This document shows positions 1-7,713 of a DNA stretch of 64,000 nt, piece after piece. Within the stretch, counting starts at the first letter, position 1. Every line of letters starts with the position of its first letter. The position numbers and the translations under genes are program-made. The DNA lies in NCBI GenBank assembly GCA_021791195.1, contig JAJYXB010000022.1, forward strand, positions 186,298 to 250,297, read 5' to 3'. The notes beneath the pieces are model-generated. The model was not told the origin of the DNA and made no database searches. It worked only from the letters and a program-made list of their open reading frames with translations. The stretch comes from Actinomycetes bacterium. Its GTDB lineage: Bacteria; Actinomycetota; Thermoleophilia; BMS3ABIN01.

Positions 1-3000
1 CGGGCGCCGGCGCCTCCAGCACTACGATCGCCGGCGGTAGGACGGGGACAACCCCTGTCACGGTGGCGGCCGACGGGGTCACTATTCAGGGCGTCACCGT
101 GACCAATCCCAACGGCGCCGTCGGAATTTACTCCGCTGATCACAGCAACTTGACCATCACCAACAACAGCATCACCGGTGTCGGCACCTCTCTCCCGAGC
201 TGTCCGGTCGCCCCCAGCAGTTGCACCGATTCCGGTATCGAGGTGATATCATCGGCGGCCGCTGTTGACAGCGTCAATATCACCAACAACCAGATCAGCG
301 CGATCTCTGGCGCAGATTACACCAGCGCCGCTGGCGTCGCCATCGGCTGGTCGGGCGGCAGTCAGAGCATCACAAAACTGGTTATTCAGGGAAACACGAT
401 AACCAACGTCAAGAGCTCCATTTTGGCCTGGCATCAAGGCCACGGCGCCTACGGCGTGCTCATCAACCATGGCACCGCCAGCCAGACTGTGGCGCCTCAG
501 ATCAAGGACAACCACATCAACAACCTGGAGGGTCTCTGGGCGCACGGCATAGGCCTGGAAGGGGACACCCCCAACGCGGTCGTGACGGGAAACACTATCG
601 ATCATCTGACTGATCATAAATCGCCTGCCGATCCCGATGCCGCCGGCGTTGAGGTGGAGACCAATCCTTCCGCCAGTACTTTGACAATCAGTGGCAACAG
701 CTTCACCAACATGTGGTGGGGCGTGCGCAATGCCACTGCTCTACCGGTTAACGCGGCGGGCAATTACTGGGGAGATAACGATCCCAGCAATAACGTGGGC
801 AGCCCCGGTGGCGGCCTCATCGATTATTCGCCCTGGTGGGAGGCGAACTATGTAGGAGATCCGCACACGTCTCTCTGGCTCTGGGGCACCAACGACTCCA
901 TCCAGGATGCGGTTAACGCGGCGGCCGCCGGCGACACTATCAATGTGGCGGCGGGCACGTACACTGAGCAGATCGCGGCCGTCGGCAAGGACAACCTGAC
1001 GATCAATGGTGCTGGCGTAGGTAGCACCACCATCCAGTCGCCGGCGACGCTGGCCACGCAGTTTAAGGTCGGCAGCGTCGACCGAAAGCCGGTCGTTTTT
1101 GTGACCGGCTCTACGGGAGACGTCATCCAGAACCTGACCGTCGATGGCCTGGGTCTGGGCGGCTCCAATGTCAGCTTCTCGGGCATCGCCTTCCACAATG
1201 CAGGCGGCACCGTCCAGAACACCTCCATCGTCAACGTCGCGCCCACACCGCTGGATGGTAACGGCAACGGCGTCGGGCTCTACGTCTACAACGATGACGG
1301 GACTGCGCGCACGGTGAACGTGAGCAACAATACCATCAACGCCTACGGGAAGAACGGTATGGCGCTCAGCGGCAACGGCCTGACCGCGAATGTGACCGGC
1401 AATACCGTGACTGGCGCCGGGCCTACCAGCGTCATCGCCCAGAACGGCATCCAGATGAGCTACGGTGCCTCCGGCACCGTCGCGAACAATACCGTGTCCG
1501 GCAACTTCGATACGGACATTACTTACGCTGCCACCAACAACGATCCCGCATCCGATCCGGATGCCGACGGGGCGGCCGGCGTACTGCTCTACAACGCCAA
1601 CAATGCCACGGTGTCGAATAACACCATCACCGGCAACCAGTTCGGCGTCTGGAGCGTTGCCTCAGCCAGCCTGTCAATCCAGAATAACGCCATTACCGGC
1701 GCCGCCCATAACGGCAACGGCTTCCCGACCGGTATCGCCATCTGGACAAACGACCAGTGGGGTTCGTACTTTAGTGTTCCTGCTGGCGGAGTTGCGACCG
1801 CGGGTTCCATCAACGGAAATACGCTGTCTACCCTCGATTACGGTCTGCTCGTCCGGCAGTACGATGCGGGCGGCGCGACGTCAAGCGTCGTGGCGCATTC
1901 CAATAGCATCGCCGCCGGTTCGCTAGACGGCGCGTTCAGTAACTCCGCCTTCGACGCCCGAGGCAACTGGTGGGGCGACGCCAGCGGGCCATCCGGCGTT
2001 GGCACCGGCACCGGTGTCCCGGTTAGTGCGAATGTGAATTACACGCCCTGGCTCGGCTCGGCCGATCTCACCGCACCGGCGGTCGCCTACGTCGCGCCCA
2101 CCGGCACGATCAACGTCGGCAATCCGACGGTGACGGCAACCGCGGTCGCGGGCGCGTCGTCCAGCCTGAGCGCGAAGATGCAGCTGGCCGGCCCTAATCC
2201 GGGCAATAGCTGGGGAGCTTACAACACGTATATCATCAGCTGTACGGTTGACAACAGCGGCAATATCAGCTGCCCCACCTCCGGACTCGCTTCTCCGCTG
2301 GTCCCCGGCAACTATACGGCGACGGTGACGGTCGCGGATGGCAATAGCAAGATGGCCGATTCGACCGGCAACTTCACCATCGTCGACAACACGCCTCCGG
2401 TGACCACGGACAACGCTCCGGCCACCTGGCAGAACCATGATGTGACGGTGACGCTCAGCTGCACCGATGACATCACCGGTTGCGCCTCGACCACCTATGC
2501 GGTGGACGGCGGCACTCCCCAGACCGGCAATTCGGTTACGATCAGCGCTGAAGGCAGCCATACGATCACGTACCACTCGGTCGACAACGCCGGCAACGTC
2601 GAAAGCGACAAGACGGCCACGGTGAAGATCGACAAGACCAATCCGACGATCAGTGCCAGCGCCACAACAACCAACGGCACATACACCGCCGGTACCTGGA
2701 CCAACCAGTCCGTGACGGTGCACTTCACGTGCTCCGATTCCGGCTCCGGTATCGCCAGCTGTCCGGCTGATGTCGTCTACAGCAGCGACGGTGTCACCGC
2801 CACCACCAGCGGCACGGCCACCGACAAAGCTGGCAACAGCGCCAGCGCCAGCTTCGGCTCGGTCAACATCGACAAGACCGCGCCGGTCGTGGCGATCACC
2901 TCGCCGACGCCTCTGTACGTACCTGCCATTACCGGCATGGTGAGCGACGCGGCTACTTCCAGCGGTTCGCTGGTGGCCACCATGAGCATCGATGGCGCCG

Positions 3001-3494
3001 CGGCGACGTCGTGTTCGATCTCGGCGGGCGGCAACATCGACTGCCCGATCGGTCCGGGTGTAAGCAACGGCAGCCGCAGCGTCACCATCTCGGTGACTGA
3101 CGGCGCCGGCAATACGGGCACGACGGCTCCGAGCACGATCGACTACGAAGCTCATGGCCAGCCCAGCCTGGGCGTCTCGGTGACGCGCGTCTACTGGGCC
3201 AGCTACAGCGACTACACCGCTGACCGCCTGAGTGTGGACTACAAGCTGACTAACGGCTCGACCGGCATCACCGCGGTCAATGTGCAGATCGTCGGCACCC
3301 ACAGCACGAATGGTGTCATGCTGTCGACGGGCACGCCGGTCGTCGTGGGCGACATCCTGGCAGGAGCCGGTCAGAGCTTCACGCTCCAGTACCTGGTCCC
3401 GTCGGGCACGTCCCAGTTCGTGACCAGCCTGTACGCGACCGCTCAGGATCCGACCGGCACGAGTTACAGCTACCCGGGTCCGTATACACCATAA
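1..3494 (+). CDS. Large secreted parallel beta-helix / Ig-like repeat protein (5' end outside window)
   Basis: The frame is open to the left edge of the window, so the start and any signal peptide are missing. About 1160 residues are visible. The first part is a right-handed parallel beta-helix with repeated asparagine-ladder turns such as NNSITG, ITNNQI and SNNTIT. Two tandem modules each end in an aromatic motif (NYWGD near 760, NWWGD near 1970) followed by a YSPW/YTPW turn. From about 2050 to 3140 come Ig-like repeats beginning DKTNPT or DKTAPV, some with paired cysteines. The last 110 residues (about 3150-3491) carry a YWAS motif and end in a YPG sequence. This tail is clearly related to the end of the protein at 3859-6681. 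Role is probably cell-surface binding or adhesion. No catalytic residues of a polysaccharide lyase could be assigned, so no enzyme activity is claimed. Confidence 0.8.
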   Translation, partial: GAGASSTTIAGGRTGTTPVTVAADGVTIQGVTVTNPNGAVGIYSADHSNLTITNNSITGVGTSLPSCPVAPSSCTDSGIEVISSAAAVDSVNITNNQISAISGADYTSAAGVAIGWSGGSQSITKLVIQGNTITNVKSSILAWHQGHGAYGVLINHGTASQTVAPQIKDNHINNLEGLWAHGIGLEGDTPNAVVTGNTIDHLTDHKSPADPDAAGVEVETNPSASTLTISGNSFTNMWWGVRNATALPVNAAGNYWGDNDPSNNVGSPGGGLIDYSPWWEANYVGDPHTSLWLWGTNDSIQDAVNAAAAGDTINVAAGTYTEQIAAVGKDNLTINGAGVGSTTIQSPATLATQFKVGSVDRKPVVFVTGSTGDVIQNLTVDGLGLGGSNVSFSGIAFHNAGGTVQNTSIVNVAPTPLDGNGNGVGLYVYNDDGTARTVNVSNNTINAYGKNGMALSGNGLTANVTGNTVTGAGPTSVIAQNGIQMSYGASGTVANNTVSGNFDTDITYAATNNDPASDPDADGAAGVLLYNANNATVSNNTITGNQFGVWSVASASLSIQNNAITGAAHNGNGFPTGIAIWTNDQWGSYFSVPAGGVATAGSINGNTLSTLDYGLLVRQYDAGGATSSVVAHSNSIAAGSLDGAFSNSAFDARGNWWGDASGPSGVGTGTGVPVSANVNYTPWLGSADLTAPAVAYVAPTGTINVGNPTVTATAVAGASSSLSAKMQLAGPNPGNSWGAYNTYIISCTVDNSGNISCPTSGLASPLVPGNYTATVTVADGNSKMADSTGNFTIVDNTPPVTTDNAPATWQNHDVTVTLSCTDDITGCASTTYAVDGGTPQTGNSVTISAEGSHTITYHSVDNAGNVESDKTATVKIDKTNPTISASATTTNGTYTAGTWTNQSVTVHFTCSDSGSGIASCPADVVYSSDGVTATTSGTATDKAGNSASASFGSVNIDKTAPVVAITSPTPLYVPAITGMVSDAATSSGSLVATMSIDGAAATSCSISAGGNIDCPIGPGVSNGSRSVTISVTDGAGNTGTTAPSTIDYEAHGQPSLGVSVTRVYWASYSDYTADRLSVDYKLTNGSTGITAVNVQIVGTHSTNGVMLSTGTPVVVGDILAGAGQSFTLQYLVPSGTSQFVTSLYATAQDPTGTSYSYPGPYTP

Positions 3495-3534
3495 GCAGGT
3501 CGAGTCAGCAAAGCTGATTCAGGATCACGGCAAG

Positions 3535-3562
3535 TGGGGCGGGTCCACAAGGATCCGCCCCA
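3535..3562. terminator. Strong hairpin after the beta-helix gene
   Basis: An 11-bp GC-rich stem (GGGGCGGGTCC paired with GGATCCGCCCC, one G-U) closes an ACAA loop 41 nt after the stop codon. There is no T-run, so it may be a 3' end stabiliser or a factor-dependent terminator rather than a classical intrinsic terminator. Confidence 0.45.
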
Positions 3563-3632
3563 CACTCCACCCGCAAGGAGGAGATTGCCTGAGAAATCCG
3601 ACGGTTGGCTTTGAGACAATACATGTTAGTTA

Positions 3633-3660
3633 TTGACAAATTCTTTAATTTGACTATCGT
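3633..3660 (+). promoter_or_regulatory. Promoter of the small peptide gene
   Basis: TTGACA (3633-3638), a 16-nt spacer and TATCGT (3655-3660) lie in an AT-rich island inside GC-rich DNA. They are 31 nt upstream of the ATG of the 42-residue peptide gene, which itself has a perfect GGAGGAG ribosome-binding site at 3681-3687. Confidence 0.6.
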
Positions 3661-3690
3661 TATGGAACGAACTGAATAAAGGAGGAGCTC

Positions 3691-3819
3691 ATGAATGATG
3701 AAAAGAGTCAGCCTGAGCCGTATGTCAAGCCGGAGCTGGTGAAGCACGAGAACCTGAAGGACATCACTTTAGCGTGCGCGCGGTGGCAGTGCAGCATCAA
3801 GGTTCCGGTTTCTCCCTGA
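3691..3819 (+). CDS. Putative RiPP precursor peptide with a lasso-type leader motif
   Basis: This is a 42-residue ORF with a near-ideal ribosome-binding site (GGAGGAG, 3 nt before ATG) and its own promoter. The N-terminal part is hydrophilic and contains YVKPELVKHENLKDIT. That matches the leader pattern Y-x2-P-x-L-x(n)-L-x3-T known from lasso-type RiPP precursors, where the Tyr/Pro/Leu positions bind the recognition element and the Thr lies two residues before the cut. The remainder, LACARWQCSIKVPVSP, would contain the core, with two Cys four residues apart. The core has no Asp or Glu, so a classical lasso macrolactam is impossible; a thioether or disulfide product would fit better. No maturation enzyme, protease or transporter is visible in the window. 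It sits between two large surface proteins that share a C-terminal domain. Being a real gene is likely; the RiPP assignment is inference. Confidence 0.65.
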   Translation: MNDEKSQPEPYVKPELVKHENLKDITLACARWQCSIKVPVSP

Positions 3820-3858
3820 GCCACCGGCATCGGAGTTAGTGATCATAGGCTGCAAGGC

Positions 3859-6681
3859 TTGGGGACGGGTTTGAGGGAAGGTTTACAAAAAAAGGGAGTT
3901 TTTCTCATTGTTTTGGCTGCGTTGGCTCTTCTGGCGCTGCCGGTGTTGGCGGCTGCTGTTTCGGACTGGACCACCAGCGTCGTGGTCTCCAACCCGTCCG
4001 ATCAGGTCAATCCCGTCGTCAGTGGCAGTACGGTCGCCTGGCAGGATTACCGCAACCAGAGCAGCGGCTGCCCGACCGCGGACAACTGTCTTCCCGCTGA
4101 CATCTTCGCGCGCACCATGCCGGCCGGCGCGGAGCAGAAGCTGACCAGCACCCCCAACGGCCTGGATCCCGCCATCGACGGCAGCCTGGTGGTGTGGCAC
4201 AACTGGAGCACCGGCAAGATCGTCATGGACGACCTCTCGACCGGCAACCAGCAGAACGCCAGTACCGCGACCGGCACCATCCAGCAGGTCACGCCCGCTG
4301 TCAGCGGCAACAGGATTGTCTGGGTCGATTATCGCAACAGCGCCTATTATGGCGATATCTACATGCGCGACCTGTCGCAGCCGGCCGACCAGCCGGTCAG
4401 CGTCGCCTCGACCAGCACCTCGATCCCGAATGCGAAGAAGGACAAGCGCAATCCGGCCATCGACGGCAACATCGTCGTCTGGGAAGACTGGCGCAACGCC
4501 TACGAGGATTCCGGCGGCTGGTGGCATAATCCCGATATCTATATGAAAAACCTGTCCACCGGCGTGGAGCAGCCGGTGTGCACCAACACCTCGGACCAGT
4601 ACAGCCCCGCCGTTTCCGGCAACCGGATAGTCTGGCAGGATTATCGCAACGGCAAGTGGGATATCTACATGCTGGACCTCTCCACCGGCGCCGAGACGAA
4701 TCTCACCAGCGGCAATCCGGACAACGCCACTTCGCCCAGCATCAGCGGGAATTTCGTCGCCTGGAAAGACAAGACCGCGGCCGGGGCCGAGAACATCGAG
4801 GTAAAGAATCTTTTGACCGGCGCAGTGACGCCGCTTACCAGCGGTACGGCGTCGCACAAGCTGCCCTCAGCCAGCGGGTCGAATTTTGTGTGGATGGACA
4901 GCAGCGCCGGCAACTGGGACATCGCTATCGCCAACGATACGGTCCCGCCGGTCGTGTCGGCTGTTTCGCCGGCAGGTCCGCTTACCACCACGGCGGCGAC
5001 GGTGTCAGCGGCATTGACCGATGGCGGCTCCGGCGTCGACGCCAGCAGCGTCGCGGTAACGCTGGACGGCGCCGCGCTGCCGGGATGCAGCGTCAGCACA
5101 TCCTCGGTCAGCTGCCCCGTCTCGGGCCTGAGCCAGGGTCCGCATAGTATTGGCGTAACGGTTAAGGACCTGGTGGGCAACAGCGGCTCGGGCTTGTCGA
5201 CTTTCACGGTTGACAGCCTGGCGCCGGTCATCAGCGCCGCCAGCCCGTCGGGGCTGCTGGCCAGCTTTAGCGGCATCAGCGCCGGCTACAGCGACAGCGG
5301 TTCGGGCATCGATCCCGCTTCGGCGCAGGTGACACTTGACGGCGCGGTCATTTCCGGCTGCAATGCGACCGCCAGCTCGGTTTCATGCCAGCCGGCCGGC
5401 GTGGCCGACGGTCATCACAACTACTCCATCAGTGTCATGGATATGTACGGGAATGCCGCCGCGGGTTCGGGTTCGTTCGATCTGGACACCACGCCACCGG
5501 TGATCGACCCGGTTTCCGCTACGGTGACGCCCGGCAGCGGCAATGCCGTCATCGACGCAGGCCTGAGCGACCCGGCGCCCGGGAGCGGGATCGACACCGG
5601 CGCCGTGAGCGTCGAGCTTGACGGCGCCGCCATGGGCGGCTGCACCATCACCAGCAGTCACGTGTCCTGCGCCGCCACCGGCCTTGCTTATGGTCCGCAT
5701 GCGGTGTCTGTAAGCGCCGCTGACGTCGCCGGCAACAGCGCCGTGGCAACCGCGTCGTTCACCGTCAATGATACGGTGGCTCCCGTGGTCACGCCCGCCA
5801 GCCCGATAGGTACCGTGTCCGGCCCCACTACCACGATCACCGCCGCTTACGACGACGCAGCACCCAGCAGCGGCATCAACCAGGCCTCAGTTGCGGTCCA
5901 GCTGGACGGCAGCGCGCTGGCAGGCTGCTCCGTGTCCGCCAGCCAGGTCAGCTGCCTGACCGGGAATCTGATGGACGGCGCTCACAGCGTCCGGATCCTG
6001 GCGAGCGACAATGCCGGCAATAGAGGTGAGTCCGACTGGAGCTTTAGCGTTAAACCCGGCGCGCCGGCGCTTTCAAACCTGACGCCGCCGGCGGGAGCCA
6101 CGATCAACAATGTCACGCCGCTGATATCCGCGGGTTATTTTGACGGCGGCGGCATCGATCAGGCCTCGGTCAGGATCTACGTCGACTCGGTCGATGTGAC
6201 GCCGCAGGCGGCCGTGGCTGCCACTTCAGTCTCCTACCAGCCGTCGAAGAGCGCGCTGCTTCGGGACGGGAAGCACGTAGCGCGGGTGGTAGTCGCCGAC
6301 ATGCAGGGGAACGTCACCGATCAGAGCTGGGAGTTCACCGTGACCTCGCCGAGCATCAGCCTGACACTCGGCAACGTTTACTGGGCGAGCCTGAGCAATT
6401 ACCAGGCCGGCATGCTGACGGTGAACTACAGGATAGACAATACCGGAACATCCTTCTGCAACGCCGGGCAGGTCACGGTCGCCTACGCCTCGAATGCGGT
6501 CAGGGCATATGGCCCGCTGCCGGTGAGCCTGGGCAATCTCGCGCCTGCCGCGTCAGTCAGCTACGATTTCCTCTACCTGGTTCCGCCAGACGTCGGCCAG
6601 TTCGTCACCATGAGTTATTCCAACTGCCAGGATGATGGCGCCAATCTCTTCTGGTTCCCGGGGGCGCCGCCGACCTCCTGA
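3859..6681 (+). CDS. Secreted seven-bladed beta-propeller protein with Ig-like repeats
   Basis: About 940 residues. The N-terminus is a signal peptide (KKGVFLIVLAALALLALP, then AAA). Residues 40-355 hold seven repeats of the pattern PAVSGNRIVWQDYRNG..DIYMLDLSTG, the beta-propeller repeat typical of archaeal and bacterial surface proteins (TIGR04275-like). Residues 360-825 hold five Ig-like repeats of about 90 residues. Four of these carry a conserved cysteine pair (GCSVS..SVSC) that could form a disulfide. The last 110 residues share YWAS, YLVP and QFVT motifs with the end of the preceding large protein. The start is TTG at 3859; an in-frame TTG at 3871 is equally possible because neither has a good ribosome-binding site. 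It begins 40 nt after the small peptide gene and may be cotranscribed. Probably an adhesin or surface-layer-associated protein. Confidence 0.8.
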   Translation: MGTGLREGLQKKGVFLIVLAALALLALPVLAAAVSDWTTSVVVSNPSDQVNPVVSGSTVAWQDYRNQSSGCPTADNCLPADIFARTMPAGAEQKLTSTPNGLDPAIDGSLVVWHNWSTGKIVMDDLSTGNQQNASTATGTIQQVTPAVSGNRIVWVDYRNSAYYGDIYMRDLSQPADQPVSVASTSTSIPNAKKDKRNPAIDGNIVVWEDWRNAYEDSGGWWHNPDIYMKNLSTGVEQPVCTNTSDQYSPAVSGNRIVWQDYRNGKWDIYMLDLSTGAETNLTSGNPDNATSPSISGNFVAWKDKTAAGAENIEVKNLLTGAVTPLTSGTASHKLPSASGSNFVWMDSSAGNWDIAIANDTVPPVVSAVSPAGPLTTTAATVSAALTDGGSGVDASSVAVTLDGAALPGCSVSTSSVSCPVSGLSQGPHSIGVTVKDLVGNSGSGLSTFTVDSLAPVISAASPSGLLASFSGISAGYSDSGSGIDPASAQVTLDGAVISGCNATASSVSCQPAGVADGHHNYSISVMDMYGNAAAGSGSFDLDTTPPVIDPVSATVTPGSGNAVIDAGLSDPAPGSGIDTGAVSVELDGAAMGGCTITSSHVSCAATGLAYGPHAVSVSAADVAGNSAVATASFTVNDTVAPVVTPASPIGTVSGPTTTITAAYDDAAPSSGINQASVAVQLDGSALAGCSVSASQVSCLTGNLMDGAHSVRILASDNAGNRGESDWSFSVKPGAPALSNLTPPAGATINNVTPLISAGYFDGGGIDQASVRIYVDSVDVTPQAAVAATSVSYQPSKSALLRDGKHVARVVVADMQGNVTDQSWEFTVTSPSISLTLGNVYWASLSNYQAGMLTVNYRIDNTGTSFCNAGQVTVAYASNAVRAYGPLPVSLGNLAPAASVSYDFLYLVPPDVGQFVTMSYSNCQDDGANLFWFPGAPPTS

Positions 6682-6714
6682 GCGGGCGTGAGCTTAAGAC
6701 GAGTCCCGGCCGGC

Positions 6715-7248
6715 TCAGTGGGAGGCGAGGAAGAAAGAGCGCATGGCGTAAAGCAGCTGGAACAGGAATCTGGCCAGCGCTCCCAGGCCGGAGAGGCCGG
6801 GAATGGGGGAGGCTCCTTGCGGGCTGCTGGTGACGGTGAAAGCGAGGCACTGGGCATAGGGCGAAGCCTCCTCGTACAGCAGCTGGTGCGGTCCCGGCGC
6901 AAATCCCTTGGGCACGCTCACCAGCGCCACGAATGTGCCATCGGCGCCGACACTCGCCGAGACCCCCTGCGCGTTCGGCGTCTCCCGCCAGTTGAACACT
7001 ACATCCGAACCGGGACCGACCGTCCGGGGATCGTGCGGCTTCCCCTGGATGAAGAAGGAGCTTCCCGCCGGGCCGCTGGCGGGCAGTACCTGGAAATTGA
7101 TGGGGTTGGGGGCGGAGCCCTGGCAGGGGTCGCTGGCCTGCGGCCCGTTATCGTCGCCAGCCTGGGCGAACGCATGCGCCAGCGGCAGGGCCACAAGCAT
7201 GGCCACAAGCGCAATGGAAAGCATGAGGATGTGCCGTCTGGTTTTCAT
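6715..7248 (-). CDS. Small secreted protein with IPT-like fold and C-terminal hydrophobic tail
   Basis: 177 residues if started at the ATG at 7248, which gives a textbook signal peptide (MKTRR, hydrophobic core, AHAFA). A GTG at 7299 would extend it by 17 residues but would bury the signal peptide. The mature part contains PASGPAGSSFFIQG, resembling the start of IPT/TIG or Ig-like surface domains, and two cysteines far apart. The C-terminus (LARFLFQLLYAMRSFFLASH) is hydrophobic and may be a membrane anchor. It is convergent with the propeller gene. Function unknown; no catalytic motif was seen. Confidence 0.7.
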   Translation of the reverse strand: MKTRRHILMLSIALVAMLVALPLAHAFAQAGDDNGPQASDPCQGSAPNPINFQVLPASGPAGSSFFIQGKPHDPRTVGPGSDVVFNWRETPNAQGVSASVGADGTFVALVSVPKGFAPGPHQLLYEEASPYAQCLAFTVTSSPQGASPIPGLSGLGALARFLFQLLYAMRSFFLASH

Positions 7249-7311
7249 CCGGTTGCGCAGACCATAAGGCTGCGCTGGCGATCGGTGGACAGATGCCACA
7301 ATACTGCAATA

Positions 7312-7317
7312 CTTATA
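7312..7317 (-). promoter_or_regulatory. -10 element for the small secreted protein
   Basis: TATAAG on the - strand, about 64 nt upstream of the proposed ATG at 7248. No convincing -35 hexamer was found. If used, transcription would start near 7305. That leaves almost no leader for the GTG at 7299 and favours the downstream ATG. Confidence 0.35.
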
Positions 7318-7378
7318 TCAAAACAGGGGCGGATAAAAAAAATCATCCGCCGCCTGTTTCCCGCCGGTCCCGAGCTGA

Positions 7379-7384
7379 TATAAA
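7379..7384 (+). promoter_or_regulatory. Extended -10 promoter upstream of tRNA-Leu
   Basis: TGATATAAA contains TG plus one base followed by TATAAA, an extended -10 element 60 nt before the tRNA-Leu gene. The upstream region has only a weak -35 match. A 7-bp hairpin (GGCGGAT/ATCCGCC, 7328-7351) lies just upstream. Confidence 0.45.
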
Positions 7385-7444
7385 CTGCGGGCGACGGTCG
7401 AATGTCCTTCGGGACAGCCTGGGCCATGCATGGTATGCATGCCT

Positions 7445-7530
7445 GCGGGCGTGGCGGAATGGTAGACGCGCCAGCCTTAGGAGCTGGTAGGGTCATCCCT
7501 GTGGAGGTTCAAGTCCTCTCGCCCGCACCA
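7445..7530 (+). tRNA. tRNA-Leu (anticodon TAG)
   Basis: 86-nt type II tRNA with encoded CCA. Acceptor GCGGGCG pairs with CGCCCGC. The anticodon stem CCAGC/GCTGG encloses loop CTTAGGA, giving anticodon TAG. A long variable arm (GGG-TCAT-CCC) and T arm GGAGG-TTCAAGT-CCTCT follow. It reads CUA-type leucine codons. A long perfect palindrome begins 7 nt after its CCA end. Confidence 0.97.
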
Positions 7531-7536
7531 CCTCTT

Positions 7537-7633
7537 GGGGACGTTGCTTTCCTAACGTTCCTAAATTAGAGAACAAGTTGGTCATCCGGGATCAGCCATC
7601 TGAATTTAGGAACGTTAGGAAAGCAACGTCCCC
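7537..7633. repeat. Perfect 31-bp inverted repeat element (copy 1)
   Basis: The left arm 7537-7567 and the right arm 7603-7633 are exact reverse complements over 31 nt, each with outer end GGGGACGTTGCTTTCC. They enclose a 35-nt spacer. The whole 97-nt unit could form a long hairpin. A diverged second copy with the same arm sequence lies at 18716-18805, so this is a dispersed element of the REP/MITE kind rather than a simple terminator. It lies between tRNA-Leu and tig. Confidence 0.9.
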
Positions 7634-7713
7634 CATTTGGTTTTTGCGGCAATGTTGTCTAACATCTGTATTTGATCTCTTTTCCCTGAAAACCAACCGA
7701 CTATCGGAGTCCC

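Noticed and set aside
3691..3819. Classical lasso peptide
   Set aside because: The leader fits, but the core lacks any Asp or Glu at ring positions 7-9 and no asparagine-synthase-like cyclase is nearby.
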